Positions 29,219 to 38,816 of a stretch of 39,302 nucleotides of DNA are shown here, piece by piece. Where the stretch lies: positions 3,353,017-3,392,318 of the forward strand of contig BFEA01000030.1 in the NCBI GenBank assembly GCA_003427395.1, given 5' to 3'. The notes under the pieces are model-generated. The model did no database searches, was not told the DNA's origin, and saw only the letters and a program-made list of their open reading frames with translations. Source of the stretch: Chara braunii (taxonomy: Eukaryota > Streptophyta > Charophyceae > Charales > Characeae). The position numbers and the translations under genes were made by a program. The stretch's first letter is position 1; each line of letters opens with the position of its first letter.

Positions 29219-29467
29219 AAAAAATAAATATTATTTTTTTTTCTTTCACATTTTGTTTACTTATTCCCTTAATTATTTTTATTATTTATTTATTTCGTTA
29301 TTTATTTTTATTTTTCTCTCGAAATCTCGCTGTTCATTTATTTTTCTCCCGCCTTCCCCCCCCTTATGCTTGCTATTTTATTTTCTGACGGTTAGGGTTT
29401 TCTTAGGGTTGTTATAGGGTTTAGGGTTCTTCACCCCCCCCCTACTTCCCCGTCCTCTTCGGGCACC

Positions 29468-31659
29468 ATGNACCCGAACCACCCCTCCCCCTTTGACGGC
29501 GCCTGCGCCAGCCTTGCTAGCACCGTCCGCCGCTTTCTACCGCGGACTTCCCCCTACGCCCTCCGCTCACGCGGACCTCTCCTGGCCCCCTCCAGTCCGG
29601 CCCGTCACCTCCCCATGGCCGACGGCGCGTCACACGCCGCCGACGTAGCGGCGACCACGGCACAGGGCTCCACACCCCTGCCGACGGACCAGGGCCACCA
29701 GCCCCAGGGGGATATGCACACCCTCCTCACCTCCCTCCTTGCGCCCATCCAGGCACAACTCGCAACCCTCGCGCCTTTACAGGCGCAAGTGACGACCCTT
29801 GCCGCCGGCCTGCAGCTACTCCAGGACATTGCGTCCTTCATCTCCTGGCTCCCAGTCCGGGTCCCCCGTCCTCCGACAGGGTGGCCACGGCGGAGCTTCC
29901 TCCTCCGCTGCCCCCGACCCGGCCATCTTGGTGATTGTCCACGCCCCTAGCACGATGGCCGCCATGAGCCAGACCCTCCCTCAGTCTACGGGCGCACCCG
30001 CCCAGATTCCAGTCACGACGGCCACGGGACCACAACCCGCTACCATGGTCTCAGTGTTTCCGGGTGCCCCATTCCTCGCCCCCCTTCGCACGACCGCAGC
30101 GCCACCTGGCTCTCCCCCCTTTGGGATGCCTCGCGCCGCTTGTGCGTCCACTTCCTCTACTCTTCCTCCTGCCACTCCTCGCTCGACCTACGTTCAAGGT
30201 CTCGCGGACGAGATTCCAGCTCCTGGCCGATCTCGCCCTCTTACGCCTTCAGCCACCCCCACCCTCACAGGTGGTCGCGCCCTCGGGCGCACCCCCTACC
30301 TCCTCTACTCTCCCTCCCATGCAGGCTCGCTTCCCACGCCCTGCACCCTATCCAGCCCCATCCTACCTTCTTCCTACTCCCGCGGTTGCTGCGACCTCTT
30401 CTACTGCAGCCCCCTCGCAGCCTGCCGTTGTTGCCCCCCCCGCTCCCCCATGCGGTCCGGGCGCACAGTCAACTGTGCCCCTTTCTCCAAGACCTGCGCC
30501 AACTTACTCAGTCGTGGCACAAGCCTCTGCTCCTCGATCCCCTCACCGCCAAAACAGTGGCGCACCACTCATCCGCTTGTCGGACATTGCCTTGTATGAC
30601 GGTACAGGCATACGCGTGTCTAGGTGGTTGCGGTCTGCCACCCGCACGCTCCAGCTCATGGGCGCCACACCCGACACGTGGGTGGGTCACCTCTCCACGC
30701 GCCTACGTGGCGGTCCTTTCGAGGCCTGGAAGATTTCTACACGTATTCCCTTCGTGAGGGTCGGACCCCAACCTTCATGGATTTCCAGGCGTTCCTCGAG
30801 GATCGCTTCGGAGCCCGATACGACGTGACTGACGCCTTCGAGCGTGTCATTACTACACGCTGGTCCGACTCTGGTAGCGCTGCTGCTCTGGATCGCCACA
30901 TCCAGGTCTTTCAGGACGCCCGCCTCACTTATTACGTGGCGTTCCTCCCCGAGGCTGCCCTTATCGATCGTTTCTTGGCCAGCCTTCCGCTCGAGTACCG
31001 CTCCGAGCTATGGCGGTACGAGTTCACATTGACCCCGCAGGCTTACGAGGTCGCCAGGGACCATCAGCGGATGCGGGCCCATCTTCACCCCGCCTCCTCC
31101 TCCCAGCCACATCGTACTGGTTACGCCTCCTCCTCCTCTCACGGCACTTCCCAGCGTCGTTCCCCTTTCCGCGGTCGCCCCCGGCGTTTCTGCGCAGCAG
31201 GGCCGCCACTTCTCGCGCCGCTTCAGCGCGCTCGAGTATGGTGAGCAGGACGCTGGTGCCCTGCTGTCGCCAGAGGGTGACCATAGCGACGACCTCGACC
31301 TTGGCGAGGCCGTCCACCACCACCTGGAGGACCCTACTCTCCCTATGGCTGAGCGCCTCCATCTCATCCTCTCCACCCTTTCCCGGGCACGCAGCCGCCC
31401 TGGTCATGCTGGCGCGTCGCCCCCCGAGGTCCGTCAGAAGGACCTCCCTCAGGGCTTTGTCCCTCCTCGCGGTGTCCTTTCCGCTGAGAAGCGCGCGGCT
31501 ATTTTGGGTCAGCGTGGATGTTTGCGCTGCCGCTTGGACGTTCATACCTCCTCGTGGTGCCCTTACACTACCGCCCTCGACCGCCACTATGCTGACCTTT
31601 CCCGCCAGCGTCGTGCTCAGTCCCCCCCCGACGCCTCTCATCCCCGTGGTGCCTCCTAG
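29468..31659 (+). pseudogene. gag: Gag of the chromovirus, frameshifted
   Basis: The ATG at 29468 opens the first frame; the second codon contains an N. Residues of about 85-125 (TLLTSLLAPIQAQLATLAPL) form a coiled-coil-like helix, followed by a long Pro/Ala/Ser-rich linker. The capsid-type core is at about 30570-31080 (DIALYDGTGIRVSRWLRSAT; FMDFQAFLEDRFGARYD; DRFLASLPLEYRSELW). A CCHC zinc knuckle, CX2CX4HX4C, lies at 31519-31560. The best reading shifts frame near 29840, 30200, 30725 and 31220, so no full Gag can be made. Gag would assemble the particle and bind the RNA. Confidence 0.8.
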
Positions 31660-31664
31660 CCACG

Positions 31665-32535
31665 GTGCAGTGTACACCTGCGCCCTCCTCAGTAGTGGGC
31701 TTCCCGACATCTCTGTCATGGTTCGCCCCTCTCGCTACTGGAGCTGAGGTATCGCAGGACTCGACAGAGTGTACTCAGTCCTCTGTCGCAGTACCCGCTG
31801 CGCTTCCGCAGACCATCGTCTCCCCTCCTTCCCCGCCGCGACTACCGACGCGTCGAGCCATTTGCTCAACCCGTTGCAGCGAGCAGCTCGCTACTCGCGA
31901 GGACGTTGTGTCCTCTCTTCTGGACTTGAGCATGCTCCAGGCTCGTCAGGAGCGACTCACCCTTCATGTCGCTGCCCTGCTTCGCCTTCTCACCATCTTC
32001 TCTGACCCTGATCGCACCCTCCCGATCATCCCAGTACGACTCGGGACCTCCACGAGGGTGTACTCAGCGTTGTGGAATTCCGGTTCTAAGGGCGACTTCA
32101 TTCACCCACTCGTGGTGAAAGAAACCCGCTTACCCACGACAAGGTCTCCAACTCCCATCTCCGTTACCCTAGGGGATAACAAGACCCAGCGCTTCTTCGG
32201 TCACCGACCTCCCTTTCTTCCTCACTCTCGAGCCGACTGACCGTCCCCCGGCGTCTCGTCGTCACCGCTCCTCTGCACATTTCGATGTGATGGAGACGGG
32301 GTGCGACTTCATTCTCGGCACTCCGTGGTCTCGTCGGTTCCGCAGCACCGAGGCCGATTGGGCGACCAACACTCTCGTTCTCAAAACGAAGTGTAGACAA
32401 ACGTATCACGTACCTTTCATAGGTACCACCGCGACACCACGCCCCGATCCTCCTCCCTCAGAGCCTTCCGTGCCCACACCATCTCCTTCTATCACTGTCA
32501 CCTCGCCTCGGCAGTTCGCCCACTTCATCAGATAG
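31665..32535 (+). pseudogene. pol: aspartic protease of the chromovirus, active-site Asp replaced
   Basis: The frame from 31665 contains ALWNSGSKGDFIHPLVV near 32070-32120, the position of the DSG active site of retropepsins; the catalytic aspartate is asparagine here (AAT). The reading shifts frame near 32200, after which METGCDFILGTPW (32287 on) gives the conserved ILG block of the C-terminal half. A TAG at 32533-32535 then interrupts the frame before RT. Protease would process Gag-Pol; loss of the aspartate abolishes activity. Confidence 0.75.
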
Positions 32536-33897
32536 GATGACGTCACCTTCTTTATGGTGAACGTGACGGATCTCTTACACTATGATCCACCCTGTTCCGA
32601 TGCCGAGCTCATCCCTCTGGATCCAGATCCTCCTTCTATCTCCATGGCTCCCATCTCTACTTCCCACCCTCCGCCGTCCGTCGAGTCCAACCCGTCGTCA
32701 CGCGCTGACGCTGGCGCTGAGGAATTCGCACGATATACGGCTGACCTGGAGCCCGCTGTTCGTGACCTCATCCGAGAGCACCACGACGTTTTCCCATCGT
32801 CGTTCTCGTACGCCGGCATCCCACCGATGCGTGACGTCGAGCACTACATCCAGCTTGTGCCTGACTATCGTGTTCACCACCAGGCACCCTACAGACTCTC
32901 GATCCCCGAGGCCACCGAANTCAAGCGTCAGCTTGAGGAGCTCCTGAGACTGGGTTTCATTAAACCCAGCAACTCCCCGTGGGGTGCACCCGTCCTCTTT
33001 ACTCGCAAAGCGGATGGAACTCTTCATCTCTGCATCGACTACCGCGGTCTCAACCGCTACACGGTTAAGAACAAGTACCCCATGCCTCGTTCCAATGAGC
33101 TGTTCGACCGCCTAGCAGGCAACCGCTTCTTTACGAAGATTGATCTTCGTAGCGGTTACCATCAGATCCGCGTCGCTGAAGTCGATCAGCCGAAGACAGC
33201 GTTCCGATCGCGCTTCGGCCACTACGAGTTTACGGTGATGCCATTTGGCCTCACCAATGCATCCGCCACCTTCCAGAGGGCGATGAACGACATCTTCAGG
33301 GACATCCTGGAGCAGTATGTTCTCGTCTACCTCGACGATATCCTGGTCTACAGTCGTACCCTCGAAGAGCACCTCAGACACCTTCGTGACGTCCTTGACC
33401 GCTTGCGCAGACATGGCTTCTACGCCAAGGTGAGCAAGTGCCGCTTTGCCCAGCACAAAGTGAATTTCTTGGGACACTACGTGTCTGACCAGGGTCTCCA
33501 CATGGACGACGCGAAGATCACTGCTATCGCGGAGTGGCCCGTTCCCACATCCGCCAAGCAGCTTCGCAGCTTCCTAGGCCTGACCAGCTACTATAGTAAT
33601 TTCATCCAGGGATACGCTAGGTATTCCTATGTCCTTACCTCCACCCTCCTCCGGAAGAACCCACCTTGGGCTTGGACACTCCTCCACGAGGACGCCTTCC
33701 GCGCCCTCAAAAAGGCGGTGACATGTGCACCGGTTCTTCACCTACCTGATTTTGATCGCCCTTTTATCCTTACCACCGATGCGTTAGACTTTGTTGTAGG
33801 ACCAGTACTTTCTCATGTCTTCCACTCCTCTCCTGATTCCTCTCATCCTCGTATCCCTCGCTTCCCACACCTACCCCTACCACTGCTTCCCGACTGA
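32536..33897 (+). pseudogene. pol: reverse transcriptase and start of RNase H, chromovirus
   Basis: This open stretch continues in frame from the stop at 32533 and has an ATG at 32554 (447 codons to 33897). RT motifs are all present: [40 protein letters not shown] with aspartate at 33142-33144, [11 protein letters not shown], and YLDD at 33328-33339 with both aspartates intact. The connection region ([15 protein letters not shown]) leads to the first RNase H aspartate in TTDA (33778-33780). One codon contains N (32920). The frame is lost near 33830 inside the RNase H domain. This is the best-preserved part of the element. Confidence 0.88.
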
Positions 33898-34670
33898 CGC
33901 CTACTCGTCCAGCTACAGACGAGCCTTCTATTGACCATTCTCCTACCATCACTGAGGACGACACTGTCGAGTCTCGCTCAGGTGATTGTCCGATAGCCTT
34001 CTACTCCCGTCAGCTCTTGCCTGCCGAGATAAACTACACCGCTGATGAACGTGAGGTTCTCGTAGTAGCTTATGCCGCTCGACAATGGCGTCACTACTTG
34101 CACGGGGCACTATTCACGCTGCGCACGGACAACTCTGTTGTGCAGGCTTTTCTGACAAAATCGAAGCTCACTCCTCGACAGGCTCGCCGGTGGCGCGACC
34201 TATCCGAGTTTCGTTTCACCACTGAGCACATCAAGGGTGAGACTAATCGGGTCGCAGATGCCTTATCCCGGCGCCGTGACCACGACCAGGAGCAGATCCA
34301 GCTCTCTTCCATCTCGGTCACCACTATCCACCACTCAGTGATCGACGAGTTTCGCACTCAGTACCGCCACTGCCCTGACTATCGCGACATCCACGCGATC
34401 CTTCGGAGTGGCAAGACTGTCCCGAACTACTCTCTCGGGGACAACGGTCTTGTGTATTGGCACGGTTCACAGGGCACCAGAGAGCCCCGTATTTGCGTTC
34501 CCTCCACTGGACAGCTACGTGTCCGAGCAGTAACAGAGTTCCATAACCAAGCAGCCGCTAGTCATATGGGCTTCCACAAGACGTTGGCTCGTGTGAGCCG
34601 CCTGTACGTCTGGCCGAAGCGCAAGGACTTTGTGAAGGACTACGTCGCAGAGTGTCCCACCTGTCAGTAG
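33898..34670 (+). pseudogene. pol: rest of RNase H and integrase zinc-binding domain, chromovirus
   Basis: In a new frame the RNase H continues as CPIAFYSRQLLPAEINYTAD, with glutamate near 34053-34055 and the next aspartate in LRTDNS (34128-34130), ending VADALSRR. Some 50-60 residues lie between the two RNase H parts, longer than usual, rich in Ser/Pro/Thr. The integrase N-terminal HHCC domain follows (FHNQAAASHMGFHKT ... ECPTCQ at about 34540-34667). TAG at 34668-34670 closes the frame where the integrase should continue. Confidence 0.8.
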
Positions 34671-35500
34671 GTGAACAGTGCGAACTACCTGCTTATGGTT
34701 TGCTCTAGCCTCTTCCTATCCCTGAGGGTCGTTGGCAGTCCATCTCGATGGACTTTATCGGTCCTCTTCGCCCTCCGACCCCCCGCAGTCATGATGCTAT
34801 CCTGGTCGTCGTCGACCGCTTCACGAAGCGTGCACGCTTTGTTCCGTGCCGCTATGCCATCAGTGCACGTGAGGTCGCCGACATCGTGTTTGATCGAGTC
34901 GTGCATGACCATGGCTTACCTCTAAGCATCATATCTGACCGTGACCCGCGCTTTACCAGCTGATTCTGGCGACGACTCCACGAGGCATATGGCACTCAGC
35001 TCCGCTTCTCCTCATCTTACCATCCACAGACTGATGGTCAGACCGAGATCACGAACAGGACTCTCGGAGACATCCTCCGAAAGATTGTTCGTGACGACCA
35101 GCAGTGGGATCTCCACCTTGCCCACGCGAAGATAGCCTACAACCACGCCGTCTCGCCAGCCACGGGGATGTCGCCTTACTATTGCGACCTCGGCTATCAC
35201 CCTCGTGTTCCCGCGGACTTCCTTCGACCGTCACAGATACACCCCGACACGAGTTGTCCCGCACTGGATGATTGGGTTGCACACATGACGTCGATCATGA
35301 AGACCGCACATGCGCACATAGCCGCTTCCCAGATTCGCATGGCAGTACGTGCGAACCGATCGAGGATGAATCATCCATTCAAAGTCGGTGATGATGTGCT
35401 TATCGACGCCCACCACTTATAGCTCGAAGCGGACACGCTTCGCAAGTTTCGACGTCGCTTTTTTGGCCCATGCCGCATCCTCCAGGCCGTCGGTTCTGAT
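34671..35500 (+). pseudogene. pol: integrase catalytic core, chromovirus
   Basis: After a shift near 34700 the frame gives SMDFIGPL with aspartate at 34751-34753, IISDRDPRF with aspartate at 34937-34939, and GQTEITNRTL with glutamate at 35045-35047. The last two are separated by 35 residues, the DD35E arrangement of retroviral integrases. TGA at 34961-34963 and TAG at 35420-35422 interrupt the frame. FFGPCRIL near 35460 fits the GPY/F module. Integrase joins the cDNA to host DNA; all three catalytic residues are present but the stops prevent a full product. Confidence 0.82.
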
Positions 35501-36010
35501 ACGGCATCTAGCTCGGTCAGCTTCCGTGTGAAGCTGCCCAACTACCTACGCCAGACTCGTGTGCACGATGTCTACCACATCTCGTTACTGCGTCCTTACC
35601 GTAGACCGTCTGAGCGTTTCGCTGGACGACCATACGAGCGCCCTTCACCCATCATGGTGGACGGCCACGAGGAGTTCCTCGTTTCAGACATCATTGGCCG
35701 CCGAGTCACCGACGACAACCCTTCCCACGTCGAGTATCTCGTGCGTTGGAAGGGTTACCCTGATGAGGAGGCTACCTGGGAGCCCCTCGAGCACTTGCAG
35801 CACGCTCTTATGTTGGTGTGTGCCTATGACCGTGCTCGTCGTGCTGGGTTCACTGCTCCTCCTCACCCCACTGACCCTCCTCCTTCTCCCCCGACTGAGG
35901 AGACCGCTGAAGTCGAGCCTGTTCCATCTGAGGCAGAGCTTCAGCAGCAGCCGGATGCTTCTGAGCGTCCACANCGCACTCGTCGTCGTCCTGCTCGATA
36001 CGACGATTGA
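35501..36010 (+). pseudogene. pol: integrase C-terminus with chromodomain
   Basis: The open frame contains VHDVYHISLLRPYRR, typical of the end of Ty3 integrases, then a chromodomain at about 35669-35815: EEFLVSDIIGRR, EYLVRWKGYPDEEATWEP. The aromatic residues expected to read methylated histone tails (Y, W, W) are in place. Chromodomains of this type direct integration to particular chromatin. The tail is Pro/Glu-rich then basic, and the frame stops at 36008-36010. One codon contains N (35974). Confidence 0.85.
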
Positions 36011-37146
36011 CTCTGACTTACCTTCCCACGTCNTTGACTTCTCAGTACTCCATCCACTCCAGTTTTGCTACTTCAGCTCGTCGACGTTGCGACTCTTTCT
36101 CGACGACATTCCGGACTTCTCATCGTGGATGTCATCGACAGCTTCATGGACTTCGTCACGATCAGCTCTGCCTACTTCAGACGTCGCCACTCTCTTACCA
36201 CTTTACCCTGTACAGTACCCTGCTTGTGTGGCATGATGGTCTCCCTTTAGCCGGGTTCCTCTGAGTTGGGCTCTCCCTTGGTATAATGCATAGGCACCGG
36301 GACCGTAGCGTTGCCCTGGCTTCCCATCTTACGGATCTAGCTCCGACTTTCCTCCCTTTAGGAGTCATTTGCATGATTCCCTTACCCATCATCTTTCTAC
36401 CCTTTGCCGGCCCTCACGCCCTAGTTAGGCAGCCCCNCATGCGTCATCTAGGTGCGCCCAATATACCAGGCTCCCTTGTTCCCTTGTATGGTCGACCCTC
36501 CATAGCGGTCAACCCTTAGTCGAGCATTACCCGCCCTGATGGTCTATCTGTTAGGGTCATTTGTTCTGTTCGCTCCCAGTTCCCTACCCTCATTGAGCCT
36601 GATGACATGTGTTTCCCCTGTCACTATGTGTGGATGCCCTTAGGAGTTTTCGACCCCTAGGCTGTATTTGCCACCCTCAGAGACCATCCCACCCTTTGGT
36701 TTGCGACACACTTCTCCTGTGACATATGGTTGACTTGTTGTTGCTTTGTTGCTCTCAGACTGAGGCTACTGCCTCTGACATTTCTAGAATTTAGATGTCC
36801 TGCTTTTGCTGTTCTTAGGACTTATACACTAGTCAGTTGTTCCCAGACTGAGGCTACTGCCTCCAACATTCTGAGATCTAGTTGTCACTACTTTCTGCTT
36901 TCCTATGACATGTATGCTAGGTAGTTGCGTCTGCTTTCCTAGGACATGTATGCTAGTTAGTTGCTTTTGCTTTCACTTAGGCTGCCAGCTGTGACATTGC
37001 TGTTTTGTGACATTTTCTATCCTAGGTTGCATCGCATGGACTCAGCATGGAGCTTGCTCCGCATCCTAGACTACTCAGGTTTTCTTTTTCTTTGGTAGAG
37101 TTCCGCTTCTTGGCGGAAGCGCGTTTGCATCTAGGCGATCCATCAC
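36011..37146 (+). other. 3' untranslated internal region of the chromovirus
   Basis: About 1.1 kb between the pol stop and the polypurine tract with no conserved ORF. It holds two short direct repeats: CAGACTGAGGCTACTGCCT at 36756 and 36844 (88 bases apart), and CTGCTTTCCTATGACATGTA / CTGCTTTCCTAGGACATGTA at 36895 and 36931 (36 bases apart). Two single N bases lie at 36033 and 36437. Confidence 0.7.
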
Positions 37147-37159
37147 AGGTCGAGGATCG
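37147..37159 (+). other. probable polypurine tract
   Basis: AGGTCGAGGATCG directly precedes the 3' LTR. It is only partly purine, but plus-strand priming sites of plant chromoviruses are often of this GGTCGAGGA type. Confidence 0.5.
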
Positions 37160-37434
37160 TGTAGCAGACCTCTGGTTGGCCTGTGAGACCAGCCCCTTGG
37201 CCTGTTCTCACAGGCCTGTGTTCTATTCGGGGTCAGTCCAGTGCAGTCCAGGCCGGTACCTTTGTCGGTACCAGCCAGTCCAGTCCAGTCCAATCCCGTA
37301 AGTCCGCTGGGGTATACCCCAACAGTTGTCTTGCACATTTTGGAGTACGTGCGTTGGAGTCTTGCGTGGGGAGCTGCGCTGTGCATCTTGCTCCCCCCTT
37401 CTTCCTCCATCTCCATCTCTATCAGTCCGCTACA
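37160..37434 (+). repeat. 3' LTR
   Basis: Begins TGTAGCAGACC and ends AGTCCGCTACA; 275 bases. It lacks about 22 bases after GTTGTC and about 26 bases before the end that the 5' LTR has. It keeps the palindrome TGGGGTATACCCCA (37308-37321). About a dozen substitutions against the 5' LTR by eye suggest an insertion that is old but not ancient. Confidence 0.92.
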
Positions 37435-37439
37435 AAAAC
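37435..37439 (+). repeat. target-site duplication AAAAC (right)
   Basis: Identical to the five bases before the 5' LTR. Confidence 0.9.
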
Positions 37440-37806
37440 GTTCCCGAAAATTCTTCCCTTTTTTTTTTTTTTTTTTTTTTTTTTTCCTTTCGTTGTAGCG
37501 CTTTCCCGCGTGCGGACGCCATGTCATTTCAAAGTTTCCGACAAGCTGATTTCGTCGCAAGAACCTGGTGCATAGGCGGCCGGCCTGCCTGTTTTCATAT
37601 AGCGGCCGCGTGTCATCTTACCCCCGCCCCTGCCCGCCAGATGAAACACCAAAGCAGTCCCGGTTTCAAAAAATACGAGTCCCTGGGTCGTAGGCCTGCT
37701 GGGCGCCGACCTACGGAGAAAACTGCTCCGCAAGGCCAGGGATGGTGGATTTCGGTGTATTTCGGCCGGCGGGGGTAGTGGTGGTTTAAAGATGATGTAT
37801 CCATGC
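37440..37806. other. unassigned DNA with a long T-run
   Basis: T-run at 37459-37485. No gene motif; overlapping open frames on both strands reflect composition. Confidence 0.4.
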
Positions 37807-37933
37807 GACGCTGGACCTGGTTTCCAGCAGGTGACACATCCCACCAATGGATGGAGCAGCCCTTTTGTGAAGACCTCAATTCCAGTGGGTCTCTCACCAC
37901 CACTGGGATAGAGGCCTTGCAACAGAAAAAAAA
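37807..37933 (+). mobile_element. SINE-like copy g with A-tail
   Basis: GACGCTGGACCTGGTTTCCA, GCAGGTGACACATCCCACCA and ATGGATGGAGCAGCC form the 5' module; the T-arm-like stem ACCTG/CAGGT is perfect here. The body contains CCAGTGG...CCACTGG, and an A-run at 37926-37933 ends it. Total length about 127 bases, similar to copy b. Confidence 0.65.
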
Positions 37934-37991
37934 GAGAAGAACGGAAGAAGAAGAAGAAGAATAAGCCCGAGTGCTCAGATGGAGGTTCCAC

Positions 37992-38017
37992 ACCCCCCCC
38001 ACCGATGTGGGGGGGGT
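37992..38017. repeat. GC-rich perfect hairpin
   Basis: ACCCCCCCCAC, loop CGAT, GTGGGGGGGGT: eleven perfect pairs, nine of them G-C. Confidence 0.9.
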
Positions 38018-38246
38018 TCCTGTCGAGGTGGCGATGATAGGAGGGGTGAGCAAAAAAAAAGAAAAAACTGGAAAGAAAAAAAGAAACAGAGCGCTCAACA
38101 GCAGCAGGGTTTCAAGTTTGGGAATGGGCATACCGTCCCAAAATGGGTATTTTGCAATCGTATCGTTGGGGAAAAAAAAGGCAAAACAAAAGGAAAGGGA
38201 AAGAAGAAAAGAAAAGGAAAGAAAACTCTTGAATACTGGGGGGAGT
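38018..38246. other. A-rich unassigned DNA
   Basis: Purine-rich (AAAGAAAAAACTGGAAAGAA and similar); no gene recognised. Confidence 0.4.
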
Positions 38247-38398
38247 GTCCCACTAGCAACTGGATAGGATTGAACGCGTGAATCTGGACGCGTTTGTGGA
38301 AAGGTGCAGCAAATCCATTATTGAACTACTCCTCTGCATCTCTGCTTAAAACACGTCCAGATTCAGGCGTTGAATCCAATCCTCTTTGCTAGTGGGAC
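38247..38398. repeat. hairpin-forming inverted repeat FB9
   Basis: The left arm starts GTCCCACTAGCAACTGGATA and contains GAATCTGGACGCGTTT. The right arm ends CTTTGCTAGTGGGAC and contains AAACACGTCCAGATTC. Arms of about 50 bases pair with a few mismatches and one small bulge around a loop of about 52 bases. No ORF. A small MITE or a captured inverted duplication fits; an RNA hairpin gene is possible. Confidence 0.75.
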
Positions 38399-38757
38399 CT
38401 CACCCCTGATTCCTCTTCCCCACTTTTGATAAATCTAAGTTGTGCCCTAAATCCCACAATAAATGTCCAATTCCGTTGCTCATATGATAGCTACCCACAG
38501 CTTCCCCACAAAAAAAGAACCTCCCCATTTCATGCCCTTCTTATTTCTGTCCCTCTCTCTTTTAATCAGACCATTGGTGGGTAATCCAGTCACGGAAGGT
38601 GATCCAGGCATCCTCCAGGGGTCTCTCTCCACTGCTCACCAAATGGGCAAAATGAGAATAAACCTTCCACTAGAACATGGCGAGACACACCGTGACACCG
38701 CCATATTTTTTGTCTTTTATGCATGTGGTGAGCAGTAGAGCGAGGCACCAATGTGAT
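38399..38757. other. unassigned DNA
   Basis: No gene motif. A 91-codon plus frame (38463-38738) has no family signature. Confidence 0.4.
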
Positions 38758-38765
38758 GGCCACCG

Positions 38766-38816
38766 CCTTTCTATTGGTGGGGAGCTGCGCCTGCGTGAAA
38801 CCAGGTGCGGTGTCCC
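38766..38816 (-). mobile_element. SINE-like copy h (5' module)
   Basis: CTTTCTATTGGTGGGGAGCT, GCGCCTGCGTGAAACCAGGT and GCGGTGTCCC are the complement of the 5' module. CACCT..., the expected stem, reads ACCTG/CAGGC on the minus strand, with one mismatch. Confidence 0.6.

Larger units (their letters stand above)
27448..29467 (+). other. long 5' leader of the chromovirus
   Basis: About 2 kb separate PBS and gag. Contents: a GC-rich part with a CG-alternating run (27610-27630), a B-box-like GGTTTGAACCC within a CTGGG/CCCAG stem (27698-27715), C-runs (27823-27840, 27897-27914), the adapter sequence at 27986-28023, two CCCCCTGG(T/C)TAGGGGG hairpins (28045-28061 and 28140-28156), a pyrimidine-rich tract (28380-28900), three stem-loop repeats (28901-29218), (ATTT)n, and T/A-rich DNA. 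No conserved ORF is seen. Confidence 0.7.
27119..37434 (+). mobile_element. complete but inactive chromovirus (Ty3/gypsy LTR retrotransposon)
   Basis: All landmarks of a full-length element are present: paired LTRs, PBS, gag, protease, RT, RNase H, integrase with GPY/F-like region and chromodomain, a weak polypurine tract, and AAAAC duplications outside. The domain order and the chromodomain place it in the chromovirus branch. It is about 10.3 kb. Frameshifts in gag and pol, four in-frame stops and an altered protease active site mean this copy is inactive. Five of the window's six isolated N bases fall inside it, and a sequencing adapter lies in its leader, so some defects could be assembly errors in a multi-copy family. 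Confidence 0.92.

Noticed and set aside
29391-29432. Interstitial telomere repeats (TTAGGG/TTTAGGG words)
   Set aside because: Only a few irregular words in T-rich DNA, not a tandem array.
31010-31747. 245-codon plus ORF and 231-codon minus ORF
   Set aside because: They are GC-rich shadow frames of the chromovirus gag; the zinc knuckle lies in another frame.
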